A DNA stretch of 64,000 nt. It comes from Gallionella sp. GTDB lineage: Bacteria > Pseudomonadota > Gammaproteobacteria > Burkholderiales > Gallionellaceae. The notes under the pieces were generated by a model that searched no databases, was not told the DNA's origin, and saw only the letters and a program-made list of their open reading frames with translations. Positions 57,734 through 64,000 of the stretch are shown here, in pieces. Numbering within the stretch: the first letter of the stretch is position 1; each line of letters begins with the position of its first letter. The position numbers and the translations under genes were made by a program. The stretch covers positions 62,001-126,000 of the forward strand of contig JAQTLM010000001.1 of the NCBI GenBank assembly GCA_028714895.1, in the 5' to 3' direction.

Positions 57734-57998
57734 GGTGGTGGGCAACTTGTTGCCCACCCGCATTTTCGGTTTTGCTTTTCATCCCCTGAGCGCCGCTGAG
57801 TAGCGCAGGCTGGTCAGGGGATTTCGGCGAGGACTGTCTGAGCGCGTAGCGCGAGTTCCGCAGCCGCCTGACCAGGCGAGCAACGCAGGGTACCGCGCAG
57901 CGGCGGCAAACCGGGGTCGCCTTTTCTTGGGTTACTTTCTTTTGGCGACGCAAAAGAAAGTAACTAGCTGCCGGGCTACCCCCGGCGGTGTTGATCTT
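57734..57998. repeat. Right long inverted repeat of the small-gene cassette
   Basis: Reverse-complement counterpart of 56316-56581. It starts with the hairpin GGTGGGCAACTTGTTGCCCA, continues with GTCAGGGGATTTCGGCGAGG and GGCAAACCGGGGTCGCC, and ends CCCGGCGGTGTTGATCTT. Arms differ at scattered positions. Confidence 0.9.
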
Positions 57999-58015
57999 GA
58001 TCTACGCTCAAGCAC

Positions 58016-58042
58016 CCTTCGACAGGCTCAGGGCGAACGGCC
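58016..58042. repeat. Single CCTTCGACAGGCTCAGG unit before folB 3' end
   Basis: CCCTTCGACAGGCTCAGGGC then GAACGG. A related partial unit, CCCTTCGATACCTCAGGGCG, lies at 58432-58451 on the other side of folB. Confidence 0.8.
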
Positions 58043-58050
58043 ACTTCAGA

Positions 58051-58407
58051 TTACTTCACCTGCCCCCGCTCAATACTAACCCCCACCATTTTGCAATTCC
58101 TGATCGCCTGCAGTTTGGCGACGCTGACCTTGACCCACGGGGCGTTGAAGTCCTTGAGGATGATCTGCGCGATGTGTTCGGCCAGGGTTTCCAGCAGAGA
58201 AAAATGTCCTTCGCTCAGTACGGTCTGGATATGTTGCGCGACTTTCGAGTAATCCAGCGCGTCGTTGATGTTGTCGGTCTGGCAGGCACGGCTGTCGGGC
58301 AGGGCGATGTCGAGGTCGAGTTGCAGGGTCTGCGGCACGCGCTTCTCCCATTCGTACACGCCGATGAGCGTGGTGACCTTGAGTTCGCGCAGAAAGATGA
58401 TATCCAT
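58051..58407 (-). CDS. folB: Dihydroneopterin aldolase
   Basis: Folate-pathway aldolase/epimerase that makes 6-hydroxymethyl-dihydropterin. I start at MDIIFLRELKVTTLIGVYEWE (58407), because upstream codons come from a repeat. The 118-residue protein has GVYEWEKRVPQTLQLDLDI, DALDYSKVAQHI, HFSLLETLAEHIA (catalytic Glu) and VSVAKLQAI. It is divergent from plsY, a common pairing in proteobacteria. Confidence 0.94.
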   Translation of the reverse strand: MDIIFLRELKVTTLIGVYEWEKRVPQTLQLDLDIALPDSRACQTDNINDALDYSKVAQHIQTVLSEGHFSLLETLAEHIAQIILKDFNAPWVKVSVAKLQAIRNCKMVGVSIERGQVK

Positions 58408-58532
58408 GTGATAGCCTGTTGTGCCGTTTGCCCTTCGATACCTCAGGGCGAACGAAATGATTTCGATGGTTTGTTGTGGCGGCTGTGGATCATTCAAGTA
58501 AAATCCGCCGCTCGCATTTTAAGGTATTTCAG

Positions 58533-59186
58533 ATGACGACCCTGATTTTTATAGTAGCCGCCTACCTGCTGGGCTCCATTTCGTTTGCGGTGCTGATGAG
58601 CAAGGCGTTCGGATTGCCCGACCCGCGCAGTTACGGTTCCGGTAATCCGGGCGCGACCAATGTGTTGCGCAGCGGCAAGAAGGCTGCTGCGGTGCTGACG
58701 CTGCTCGGCGATGCGGCAAAGGGCTGGCTGGCGGTGTTTGTGGCGATGTGGTTCGCGCCGCGCGATGAGCAGGGGGCGCTGCTGATTGCGGCGGTGGCGC
58801 TGGCGGTATTCCTCGGGCACCTGTTCCCGGTGTTCCTGCGCTTCAAGGGCGGCAAGGGGGTGGCGACGGCGCTGGGTGTACTGCTGGCGCTGGATGTCTG
58901 GCTGGGATTATGCGCGCTGGTGACCTGGCTGCTGGTGGCCGTGCTGTTCCGCTTCTCGTCGCTGGCCGCGTTGACCGCCGCCGCCGGTGCGCCGATCTAT
59001 GCGCTAGTGCTTGGCTTGCCGCGCGAGTGGGTGCTGGCATCCGGCATCATATTGATGCTGCTGATCTGGCGGCACAAGAAGAATATTCAGAACCTGCTGG
59101 CGGGAAAAGAGCCGCGGATCGGCAAGCGCGGTGCGGCTCCTAACGCTGAGGGTAAAACAGCACCAGGCGATAACCGATCGGCCTGA
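58533..59186 (+). CDS. plsY: Acyl-phosphate:glycerol-3-phosphate acyltransferase
   Basis: Inner-membrane enzyme that makes lysophosphatidate from acyl-phosphate. The start at 58533 has AAGG 9 nt upstream. The 217 residues contain five to six helices, [19 protein letters not shown], the catalytic [12 protein letters not shown], and the phosphate-binding FKGGKGVAT. The C-terminal tail overlaps the opposing DUF3426 gene by 47 nt, so its last ~15 residues may not be conserved. Confidence 0.96.
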   Translation: MTTLIFIVAAYLLGSISFAVLMSKAFGLPDPRSYGSGNPGATNVLRSGKKAAAVLTLLGDAAKGWLAVFVAMWFAPRDEQGALLIAAVALAVFLGHLFPVFLRFKGGKGVATALGVLLALDVWLGLCALVTWLLVAVLFRFSSLAALTAAAGAPIYALVLGLPREWVLASGIILMLLIWRHKKNIQNLLAGKEPRIGKRGAAPNAEGKTAPGDNRSA

Positions 59187-60099
59187 GGTCGGCGGTGTTG
59201 AGGTACAGTTTCACGCTGAGTTCGCGGTTGGGCAGCAGGCCGGTTTGTTCGTTTTCCAGCGGCGGCAGATAATCCTTCGGTTTGAAGATGCGGCGCGCCA
59301 GCGGCTTGTCCTGGGTGTCGTTGAGCGTGAGTTCCAGATTGGGGAAGGCCTGCGCATAGGGTGCGCGGTTGCGCAGCAGGGCGTTCAACGTGATCTGGTT
59401 TACATGCGTGGGATCGGCTTCGAGGTCGGAGGATTCGATACTCATCAGATCGGGTTTTTGCGGCAGCGGCACGCTGCATCCCAGCAGCTTGCAATAGCCG
59501 GTCAATGCGGGTTTCAGGCCGGGCAGGCGCGCGGCAAGGTCGACGCGGAAGAAATAGGCGGCTTGCGCGAACAGCACCAGCAGCAACAGAAACGCGGCAA
59601 TCGCCCATGGCCACCGGCGATATGCGGGCGCGGATGGTTGGTCGCCTTCATCCTCATCCTGCACGATGGCGACTTGCTCGGCCAGCGTCATGGGTTGTTC
59701 ATCAGGTTCAACGACAGCGGCGGCAGGCGGGTTGAAATCCAGCTGATCGTTGTACGGGGTTTCCGGCGGTTCGGCTTCTGCGGCTGCCTCGTCTGCGGAC
59801 GGAATCGCGACGATCAGGCCGGTTTCTTCAGCAGATGCAGCTTCTTCAACGAGCCCGTTTTCTTCAACAGACTCGGTTCCCTCGACGGCTTCGGCAGGCA
59901 ATTCTGCGGCTGGCGCGGCCGGTTCTTCCAGCATCGGCAATTCGAGTTGCGGGTCGGGCTGGTCTGGAATGAACTCGGGGCGCGCATCGAAGGCCTGCAG
60001 GCAGTGGCCGCAGCGCACCATGCCGTGGTGCGACTCCAACTGCGCTTCGGCGATCCTGAAGCGGGTGTTGCAATGTGGACAAAGCGTTGTCCCGCCCAT
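59140..60099 (-). CDS. Zinc-ribbon/DUF3426 membrane protein
   Basis: A 319-residue protein with an MJ0042-type zinc ribbon (Cys7, Cys10, Cys30, Cys33), an acidic Ala/Glu/Pro-rich linker (about 45-155), one membrane helix (about 163-185) and a periplasmic DUF3426 domain (including LADLPGL-like [21 protein letters not shown] and [20 protein letters not shown]). Found next to prmA in betaproteobacteria, function unknown. The start at 60099 is 1 nt from the prmA stop. Confidence 0.88.
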   Translation of the reverse strand: MGGTTLCPHCNTRFRIAEAQLESHHGMVRCGHCLQAFDARPEFIPDQPDPQLELPMLEEPAAPAAELPAEAVEGTESVEENGLVEEAASAEETGLIVAIPSADEAAAEAEPPETPYNDQLDFNPPAAAVVEPDEQPMTLAEQVAIVQDEDEGDQPSAPAYRRWPWAIAAFLLLLVLFAQAAYFFRVDLAARLPGLKPALTGYCKLLGCSVPLPQKPDLMSIESSDLEADPTHVNQITLNALLRNRAPYAQAFPNLELTLNDTQDKPLARRIFKPKDYLPPLENEQTGLLPNRELSVKLYLNTADLRPIGYRLVLFYPQR

Positions 60100-60100
60100 G

Positions 60101-60994
60101 TCAGCGTTTGCGTCCCGACAGGCACGACCAGCCATCCTCAAAAATCGGGGCGTTCAGGTCGAACCATTGCTGGTAGATATTCATCACGTCTTGCGCCTGT
60201 TCCTCAAGTATGCCGGAAAGCACGATCTGCCCGCCTTGGCGCGTTGCATTCGCCAACAGCGGCGCGAGCATGCGCAACGGGTTGGTCAGGATGTTCGCCA
60301 CGACCAGATCATATGTGGCTTTGGGCGCATCGTTGGGCAGGTAGAACTGCACATTTTCGACCTGGTTTGCGATGGCGTTGTCGCGGCTCGCGGTTACCGC
60401 CTGCGAGTCTACATCAACGCCGACGGCGCGTGCAGCCCCCAGCTTGAGCGCGGCGATCGCGAGTATCCCCGAGCCGCAGCCGTAATCCAGCACCGACTCG
60501 CCGCCTTGCAGATTGCTGTCCAGCCAGCGCAGGCACAGCCGCGTGGTGGGGTGGCTGCCGGTGCCGAACGCCAGACCTGGATCGAGCACGATGTTGATCG
60601 CATTCGGGTCTGAGGGCTGGTGCCAGGTCGGCACGATCCATAGTCGCGGCGAGATCGGGATCGGCTCGAACTGGGATTGCGTCAGGCGCACCCAGTCGTT
60701 GTCGGCCAGCGTCTCGATGCGGTGTTCGGGAAGTTGTTCGAGGCCGATGCTGCTGGCGGCTTCGCGCAGAATTGCGGATACATCCTGGTCGTCGTCAAAC
60801 AATGCGCTGACGCGGTTGTGCTGCCACACGCCGGGCGGCGGTTCGCCGGGTTCGCCGAAGATCGCCTGCTCGTCCGGTGTGCCGGCATCGGCATCCAGCA
60901 GGTCCACCGACAGCGCACCGAGTTCCAGCAACGCTTCGCTCAGGGCTTCGGCGTGTTCCGCGTCGGTGTCAACGGTGAGGGTAAGCCACGGCAT
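60101..60994 (-). CDS. prmA: Ribosomal protein L11 methyltransferase
   Basis: SAM-dependent methyltransferase that trimethylates L11. The 297-residue protein has the N-terminal substrate domain ([30 protein letters not shown]), the linker, DPGLAFGTGSHPTTRLCLRWL, SAM motif I DYGCGSGILAIAALKLG, and motif NILTNPLRMLAP (each within normal spacing). Its start overlaps the accC stop by one base. Confidence 0.96.
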   Translation of the reverse strand: MPWLTLTVDTDAEHAEALSEALLELGALSVDLLDADAGTPDEQAIFGEPGEPPPGVWQHNRVSALFDDDQDVSAILREAASSIGLEQLPEHRIETLADNDWVRLTQSQFEPIPISPRLWIVPTWHQPSDPNAINIVLDPGLAFGTGSHPTTRLCLRWLDSNLQGGESVLDYGCGSGILAIAALKLGAARAVGVDVDSQAVTASRDNAIANQVENVQFYLPNDAPKATYDLVVANILTNPLRMLAPLLANATRQGGQIVLSGILEEQAQDVMNIYQQWFDLNAPIFEDGWSCLSGRKR

Positions 60995-62349
60995 TACTTG
61001 CCCTTGGTGCGTTCGGCGAGCCGCTCTTCCAGATAGTGAATGCTGGTGCCGCCGCGCATGAAGGCGGCATCTTGTAGTAACTCACGATGCAGCGCGATAT
61101 TGGTGTCGATGCCTTCCACCCACATCTCGGACAATGCGGTGCGCATCCGCGCCATTGCCTGTTCGCGCGTGTCGCCGTAGGCGATGATCTTGCCGATCAT
61201 CGAGTCGTAATGCGGCGGCACGAAATAGTTGTTGTAGACATGCGAATCCACGCGGATGCCGGGGCCTCCGGGGGCATGGTATGAGGTGATGCGGCCGGGT
61301 GAAGGGGTGAATTTGTACGGGTGCTCGGCGTTGATGCGGCATTCGATCGCATGGCCCCGGAACTGGATGTCGCGCTGCCTGAACGGCAGTTTTTCCCCGG
61401 CGGCGATGCGGATCTGCTGCTGCACGATGTCGATACCGGTGATCATTTCGGTGACGGGATGCTCCACCTGCACGCGGGTATTCATTTCGATGAAGAAGAA
61501 TTCGCCGTTCTCATACAGGAACTCGAACGTGCCTGCGCCACGGTAGCCGATTTTGCGGCAGGCTTCGGCGCAGCGTTCGCCGATCTTGTTGCGCAAGCGT
61601 GCATTGAGCAACGGTGCCGGGGCTTCTTCCAGGACTTTCTGGTGGCGGCGCTGCATCGAACAGTCGCGCTCGCCCAGATAAACCGCGTTGCCATGCTGGT
61701 CGGCCAGTATCTGGAATTCGATGTGGCGCGGGTTCTCCAGGAATTTCTCCATGTACACCATCGGATTGTTGAAGGCGGCCTGCGCCTCGGTCTTGGTCAT
61801 GGTCACCGCGTTCAGCAGCGCCGCTTCGGTATGCACCACACGCATGCCGCGCCCGCCGCCGCCGCCGGAGGCCTTGATGATGACCGGGTAGCCGATGCTG
61901 CGCGCGATCTTGATGATCTCGGCGGGGTTGTCCGGCAATGCGCCTTCCACGCCCGGCACACAAGGCACGCCGGCTTTCCTCATCGCGATCTTGGCGGAAA
62001 CCTTGTCGCCCATCATGCGGATGGTCTCGGCGCGCGGGCCGATGAACACGAAGCCGCATTTTTCGACGCGTTCGGAAAAGTCGGCGTTTTCCGACAGGAA
62101 ACCGTAGCCGGGATGAATGGCTTGCGCATCGGTGACTTCCGCCGCGCTGATAATGGCGGGGATGTTCAGGTAGCTTTGCGAAGAAGGCGCCGGGCCGATA
62201 CAAACCGACTCGTCGGCTAGTTTCACATACTTGGCCTCGGCATCCGCTTCGGAATGCACCACGACGGTTTTAATGCCCAGTTCGCGGCAGGCGCGCTGGA
62301 TGCGGAGAGCGATCTCGCCACGATTGGCGATCAGTATTTTTTCAAACAT
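60994..62349 (-). CDS. accC: Biotin carboxylase subunit of acetyl-CoA carboxylase
   Basis: ATP-grasp enzyme that carboxylates biotin on AccB. 451 residues: [23 protein letters not shown] loop [34 protein letters not shown], and [14 protein letters not shown] with the catalytic Arg. Family-normal length. It is separated from accB by a 171-bp gap occupied by a palindromic repeat. Confidence 0.98.
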   Translation of the reverse strand: MFEKILIANRGEIALRIQRACRELGIKTVVVHSEADAEAKYVKLADESVCIGPAPSSQSYLNIPAIISAAEVTDAQAIHPGYGFLSENADFSERVEKCGFVFIGPRAETIRMMGDKVSAKIAMRKAGVPCVPGVEGALPDNPAEIIKIARSIGYPVIIKASGGGGGRGMRVVHTEAALLNAVTMTKTEAQAAFNNPMVYMEKFLENPRHIEFQILADQHGNAVYLGERDCSMQRRHQKVLEEAPAPLLNARLRNKIGERCAEACRKIGYRGAGTFEFLYENGEFFFIEMNTRVQVEHPVTEMITGIDIVQQQIRIAAGEKLPFRQRDIQFRGHAIECRINAEHPYKFTPSPGRITSYHAPGGPGIRVDSHVYNNYFVPPHYDSMIGKIIAYGDTREQAMARMRTALSEMWVEGIDTNIALHRELLQDAAFMRGGTSIHYLEERLAERTKGK

Positions 62350-62377
62350 TCGAATGCTCCGAACTTGGGTTTAGCTA

Positions 62378-62512
62378 GTAGGGCGGATGAGCCCTTCGAA
62401 AAATTCAGGGCAGACTCTGCGTTATCCGCCGCATGGTGGGTGCCGAAAATTGCCCGGCATCGTTCACATCCGGCGGATAACGCCTGCGGCTCATCCGCCC
62501 TACGGATTGTCT
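62378..62512. repeat. Inverted element between accB and accC
   Basis: TAGGGCGGATGAGCCC at the left faces GGCTCATCCGCCCTA at the right; inside, GCGTTATCCGCCG pairs with CGGCGGATAACGC. A widespread proteobacterial repeat type. It separates two genes that are otherwise tightly linked. Confidence 0.85.
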
Positions 62513-62520
62513 GATTACGG

Positions 62521-62970
62521 TTAGCCGATCACGAACAACGGCTGGCCAAACTCCACCGGCTGGCCGTTCTCGACCAGAATAGCCTTGATGACCCCGGCCT
62601 GATCTGCGTCGATCTCGTTGAGTAGCTTCATCGCCTCGATGATGCACAGAGTATCGCCGCTGTTCACATTCTGGCCGACGTCCACGAAGGGCTTGGAACC
62701 CGGCGAGGCCGAGCGGTAGAAGGTGCCGACCATCGGCGATTTCACCACATGGCCTTCGGGTGCGGCGGGTTTGGCGGGTTCCGCTGCCACAGCGGCGGGT
62801 GGCGGCGCAACAGGTGCGGCGGCGGGTTGCGGGGCCGGTGCATATATCTGCTGGGCGGCGGCGACGGTGCGTGTGATGCGTACGCGTTCTTCACCCTCGC
62901 TGATTTCCAGTTCGGCAATGCCGGAACCTTCAACCAGCTCAATCAGTGTCTTGAGCTTGCGTAAATCCAT
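62521..62970 (-). CDS. accB: Biotin carboxyl carrier protein of acetyl-CoA carboxylase
   Basis: 149 residues with an N-terminal helical segment ([20 protein letters not shown]), an Ala/Pro-rich linker (about 45-72) and the biotinyl domain with Lys115 in EAMKLLNEI and the thumb [24 protein letters not shown] precedes the ATG. It lies between aroQ and accC. Confidence 0.97.
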   Translation of the reverse strand: MDLRKLKTLIELVEGSGIAELEISEGEERVRITRTVAAAQQIYAPAPQPAAAPVAPPPAAVAAEPAKPAAPEGHVVKSPMVGTFYRSASPGSKPFVDVGQNVNSGDTLCIIEAMKLLNEIDADQAGVIKAILVENGQPVEFGQPLFVIG

Positions 62971-62987
62971 GATGCCCTCCTTAAAAC

Positions 62988-63425
62988 CTAATTTTTATAG
63001 TTCAGCGCGTATTGCACTGCTGATTCATAACCCGCCGCGCCCAGGCCGCTGATGACACCAATGGCGATATCGGAGAAAAATGATTCCTTGCGGAACGCTT
63101 CCCGCGCGAACACGTTGGAAAGATGTACCTCGATAAACGGGATAGCAACCGCCGCCAGCGCGTCGCGCAAGGATACGCTGGTATGGGTGAATGCCGCCGG
63201 ATTGATGACGATGAACTGCGTGCCGTCGGTGCGCGCCTGCTGCACCCGCTCCACCAGTGCGGCCTCCGAGTTGCTCTGGAAGCAAAACAGGTTTGCGCCA
63301 TTCGCACTCGCTAATGTCATTAAATTTGCGTTAATTTCGTCTAACGTGACGCACCCATACACATCCGGCTCGCGGCTGCCGAGCAGGTTCAGGTTGGGTC
63401 CGTGCAGTACAAGAATACTTTTCAT
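62988..63425 (-). CDS. aroQ: 3-dehydroquinate dehydratase, type II
   Basis: Dodecameric shikimate-pathway enzyme, 145 residues. [18 protein letters not shown], the [13 protein letters not shown] loop, [16 protein letters not shown] with the active-site His, and [17 protein letters not shown] are typical. The aroQ-accB-accC order is common in proteobacteria. Confidence 0.97.
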   Translation of the reverse strand: MKSILVLHGPNLNLLGSREPDVYGCVTLDEINANLMTLASANGANLFCFQSNSEAALVERVQQARTDGTQFIVINPAAFTHTSVSLRDALAAVAIPFIEVHLSNVFAREAFRKESFFSDIAIGVISGLGAAGYESAVQYALNYKN

Positions 63426-63490
63426 GCGCGCAGTTTGCCGTAAATTGGGGCGAATTGTCTAGTAGTTTGACGAAGATAGCTGAGAAGGCC

Positions 63491-64000
63491 TTAAATTCCG
63501 GCGGCTTGCAGCGATTGCAGAAAGCGCGCGGCATCCTGATAGCCTGTCACGCGAAAATCACCCAACTCCTTGCCTTGAACATCGAAAAACAGGATGGCGG
63601 GCGGGCCGTAAAGGCCGAAGCGTTTGAGCAGGACTTGGTCGGCTTCGCTGTTGGCGGTGACGTCCGCTTGTAGCAGCAGCACTGGTTTGAGTCTGGTCTG
63701 CACGGCGGCATCGGCAAAGGTGAAGCGTTCCATTTCCTTGCAGGAGACGCACCAGTCGGCGTAGAAGTCCAGCATGACTATTTGTCCGCGCCCTTTGGCC
63801 TGCACGCGCGCCTGGGCGATGCGCCGGTCGAGATCCGCAACATCCATGACGCGGGAAAATTGCGGCGTGGCGGGAGCCTGCGCCTCGGCGCGGCCGAGGT
63901 TGCCGAGCGGGCACAGCAGGTCGCGCGCGCCGGACAGCGCGCCGACCAGATAAGCCACGCCGAGCAGAAGGGCGATCAGGCCGACGCCCTTGGACAGCCT
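63491..64000 (-). CDS. dsbD: Thiol:disulfide interchange protein DsbD, C-terminal part
   Basis: Inner-membrane protein that passes electrons from thioredoxin to periplasmic DsbC and partners. Only the last 169 residues are in the window; the gene continues past its right edge. Seen are the final membrane helix (RLSKGVGLIALLLGVAYLVG) and the C-terminal thioredoxin-like domain with the redox motif DWCVSCKEME, GPPAILFFD and the end YQDAARFLQSL. Confidence 0.93.
   Translation of the reverse strand, partial: RLSKGVGLIALLLGVAYLVGALSGARDLLCPLGNLGRAEAQAPATPQFSRVMDVADLDRRIAQARVQAKGRGQIVMLDFYADWCVSCKEMERFTFADAAVQTRLKPVLLLQADVTANSEADQVLLKRFGLYGPPAILFFDVQGKELGDFRVTGYQDAARFLQSLQAAGI

Noticed and set aside
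61256..62220. Long frames antisense to accC
   Set aside because: GC-rich codon-position effect opposite a highly conserved gene; no starts or domains.

Overview
The window is a dense chromosomal segment of a Gram-negative betaproteobacterium. The gene order supports this: the dcw cluster ending in lpxC, argH next to an algZ/algR-like pair, hemCDXY, rpe-gph-trpE, rpsP-rimM-trmD-rplS, and accBC-prmA with a DUF3426 gene. Adjacent rpe, gph and CbbY-type genes and a coiled-coil porin would fit an autotrophic member of the Nitrosomonadales, such as a Gallionellaceae relative. That family-level placement is inference; no rRNA is present to test it.

Layout. 1-10562 carries the 3' end of murD, then ftsW, murG, murC, murB, ddl, ftsQ, ftsA, ftsZ and lpxC, all on the plus strand and mostly overlapping. 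10587-19760 holds a small membrane protein, a FlgT-like protein, metK, two lipid A acyltransferases, ubiD, an outer-membrane barrel gene and cca. 19750-31052 has slt, a porin, a CPA-type antiporter, a CGFS glutaredoxin, argH, an AlgZ/AlgR-like two-component pair, an XRE regulator, a second barrel gene and an MltC-like transglycosylase. 31202-38351 has ppc divergent from hemC-hemD-hemX-hemY. 38540-51406 has a ferredoxin reductase, an epimerase-like gene, a cold-shock gene, trpD, trpG, a GNAT gene, an FAD oxidoreductase, trpE with a leader peptide, gph, a lipoprotein, rpe, tRNA-Ala, a CbbY-like phosphatase and ffh. 51478-64000 has ypjD, the rpsP operon, ogt, xerD, a small-gene cassette bounded by inverted repeats, folB, plsY, the DUF3426 gene, prmA, accC, accB, aroQ and the 3' end of dsbD.

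The most unusual property is invasion by short palindromic repeats. At least ten families are visible. Many copies lie between genes, but several sit inside conserved genes with the reading frame kept: murD and murG (the same element), murC, murB and hemD (a second family), slt and the algR-like regulator (a third), and the 3' end of ogt (a fourth). Four consecutive peptidoglycan-precursor mur genes each carry one. In hemD a second sequence is nested exactly at the apex of the palindrome.

Other items worth checking are a roughly 1.7-kb unit with long inverted repeats around three small leftward genes; a trp leader peptide (…CWRW) with a perfect long-range stem before trpE; a candidate small RNA with an anti-Shine-Dalgarno-like segment beside argH; a 19-bp operator-like sequence shared by two intergenic regions, one of them next to the XRE gene; and a duplicated ubiD tail on the far side of an outer-membrane gene.
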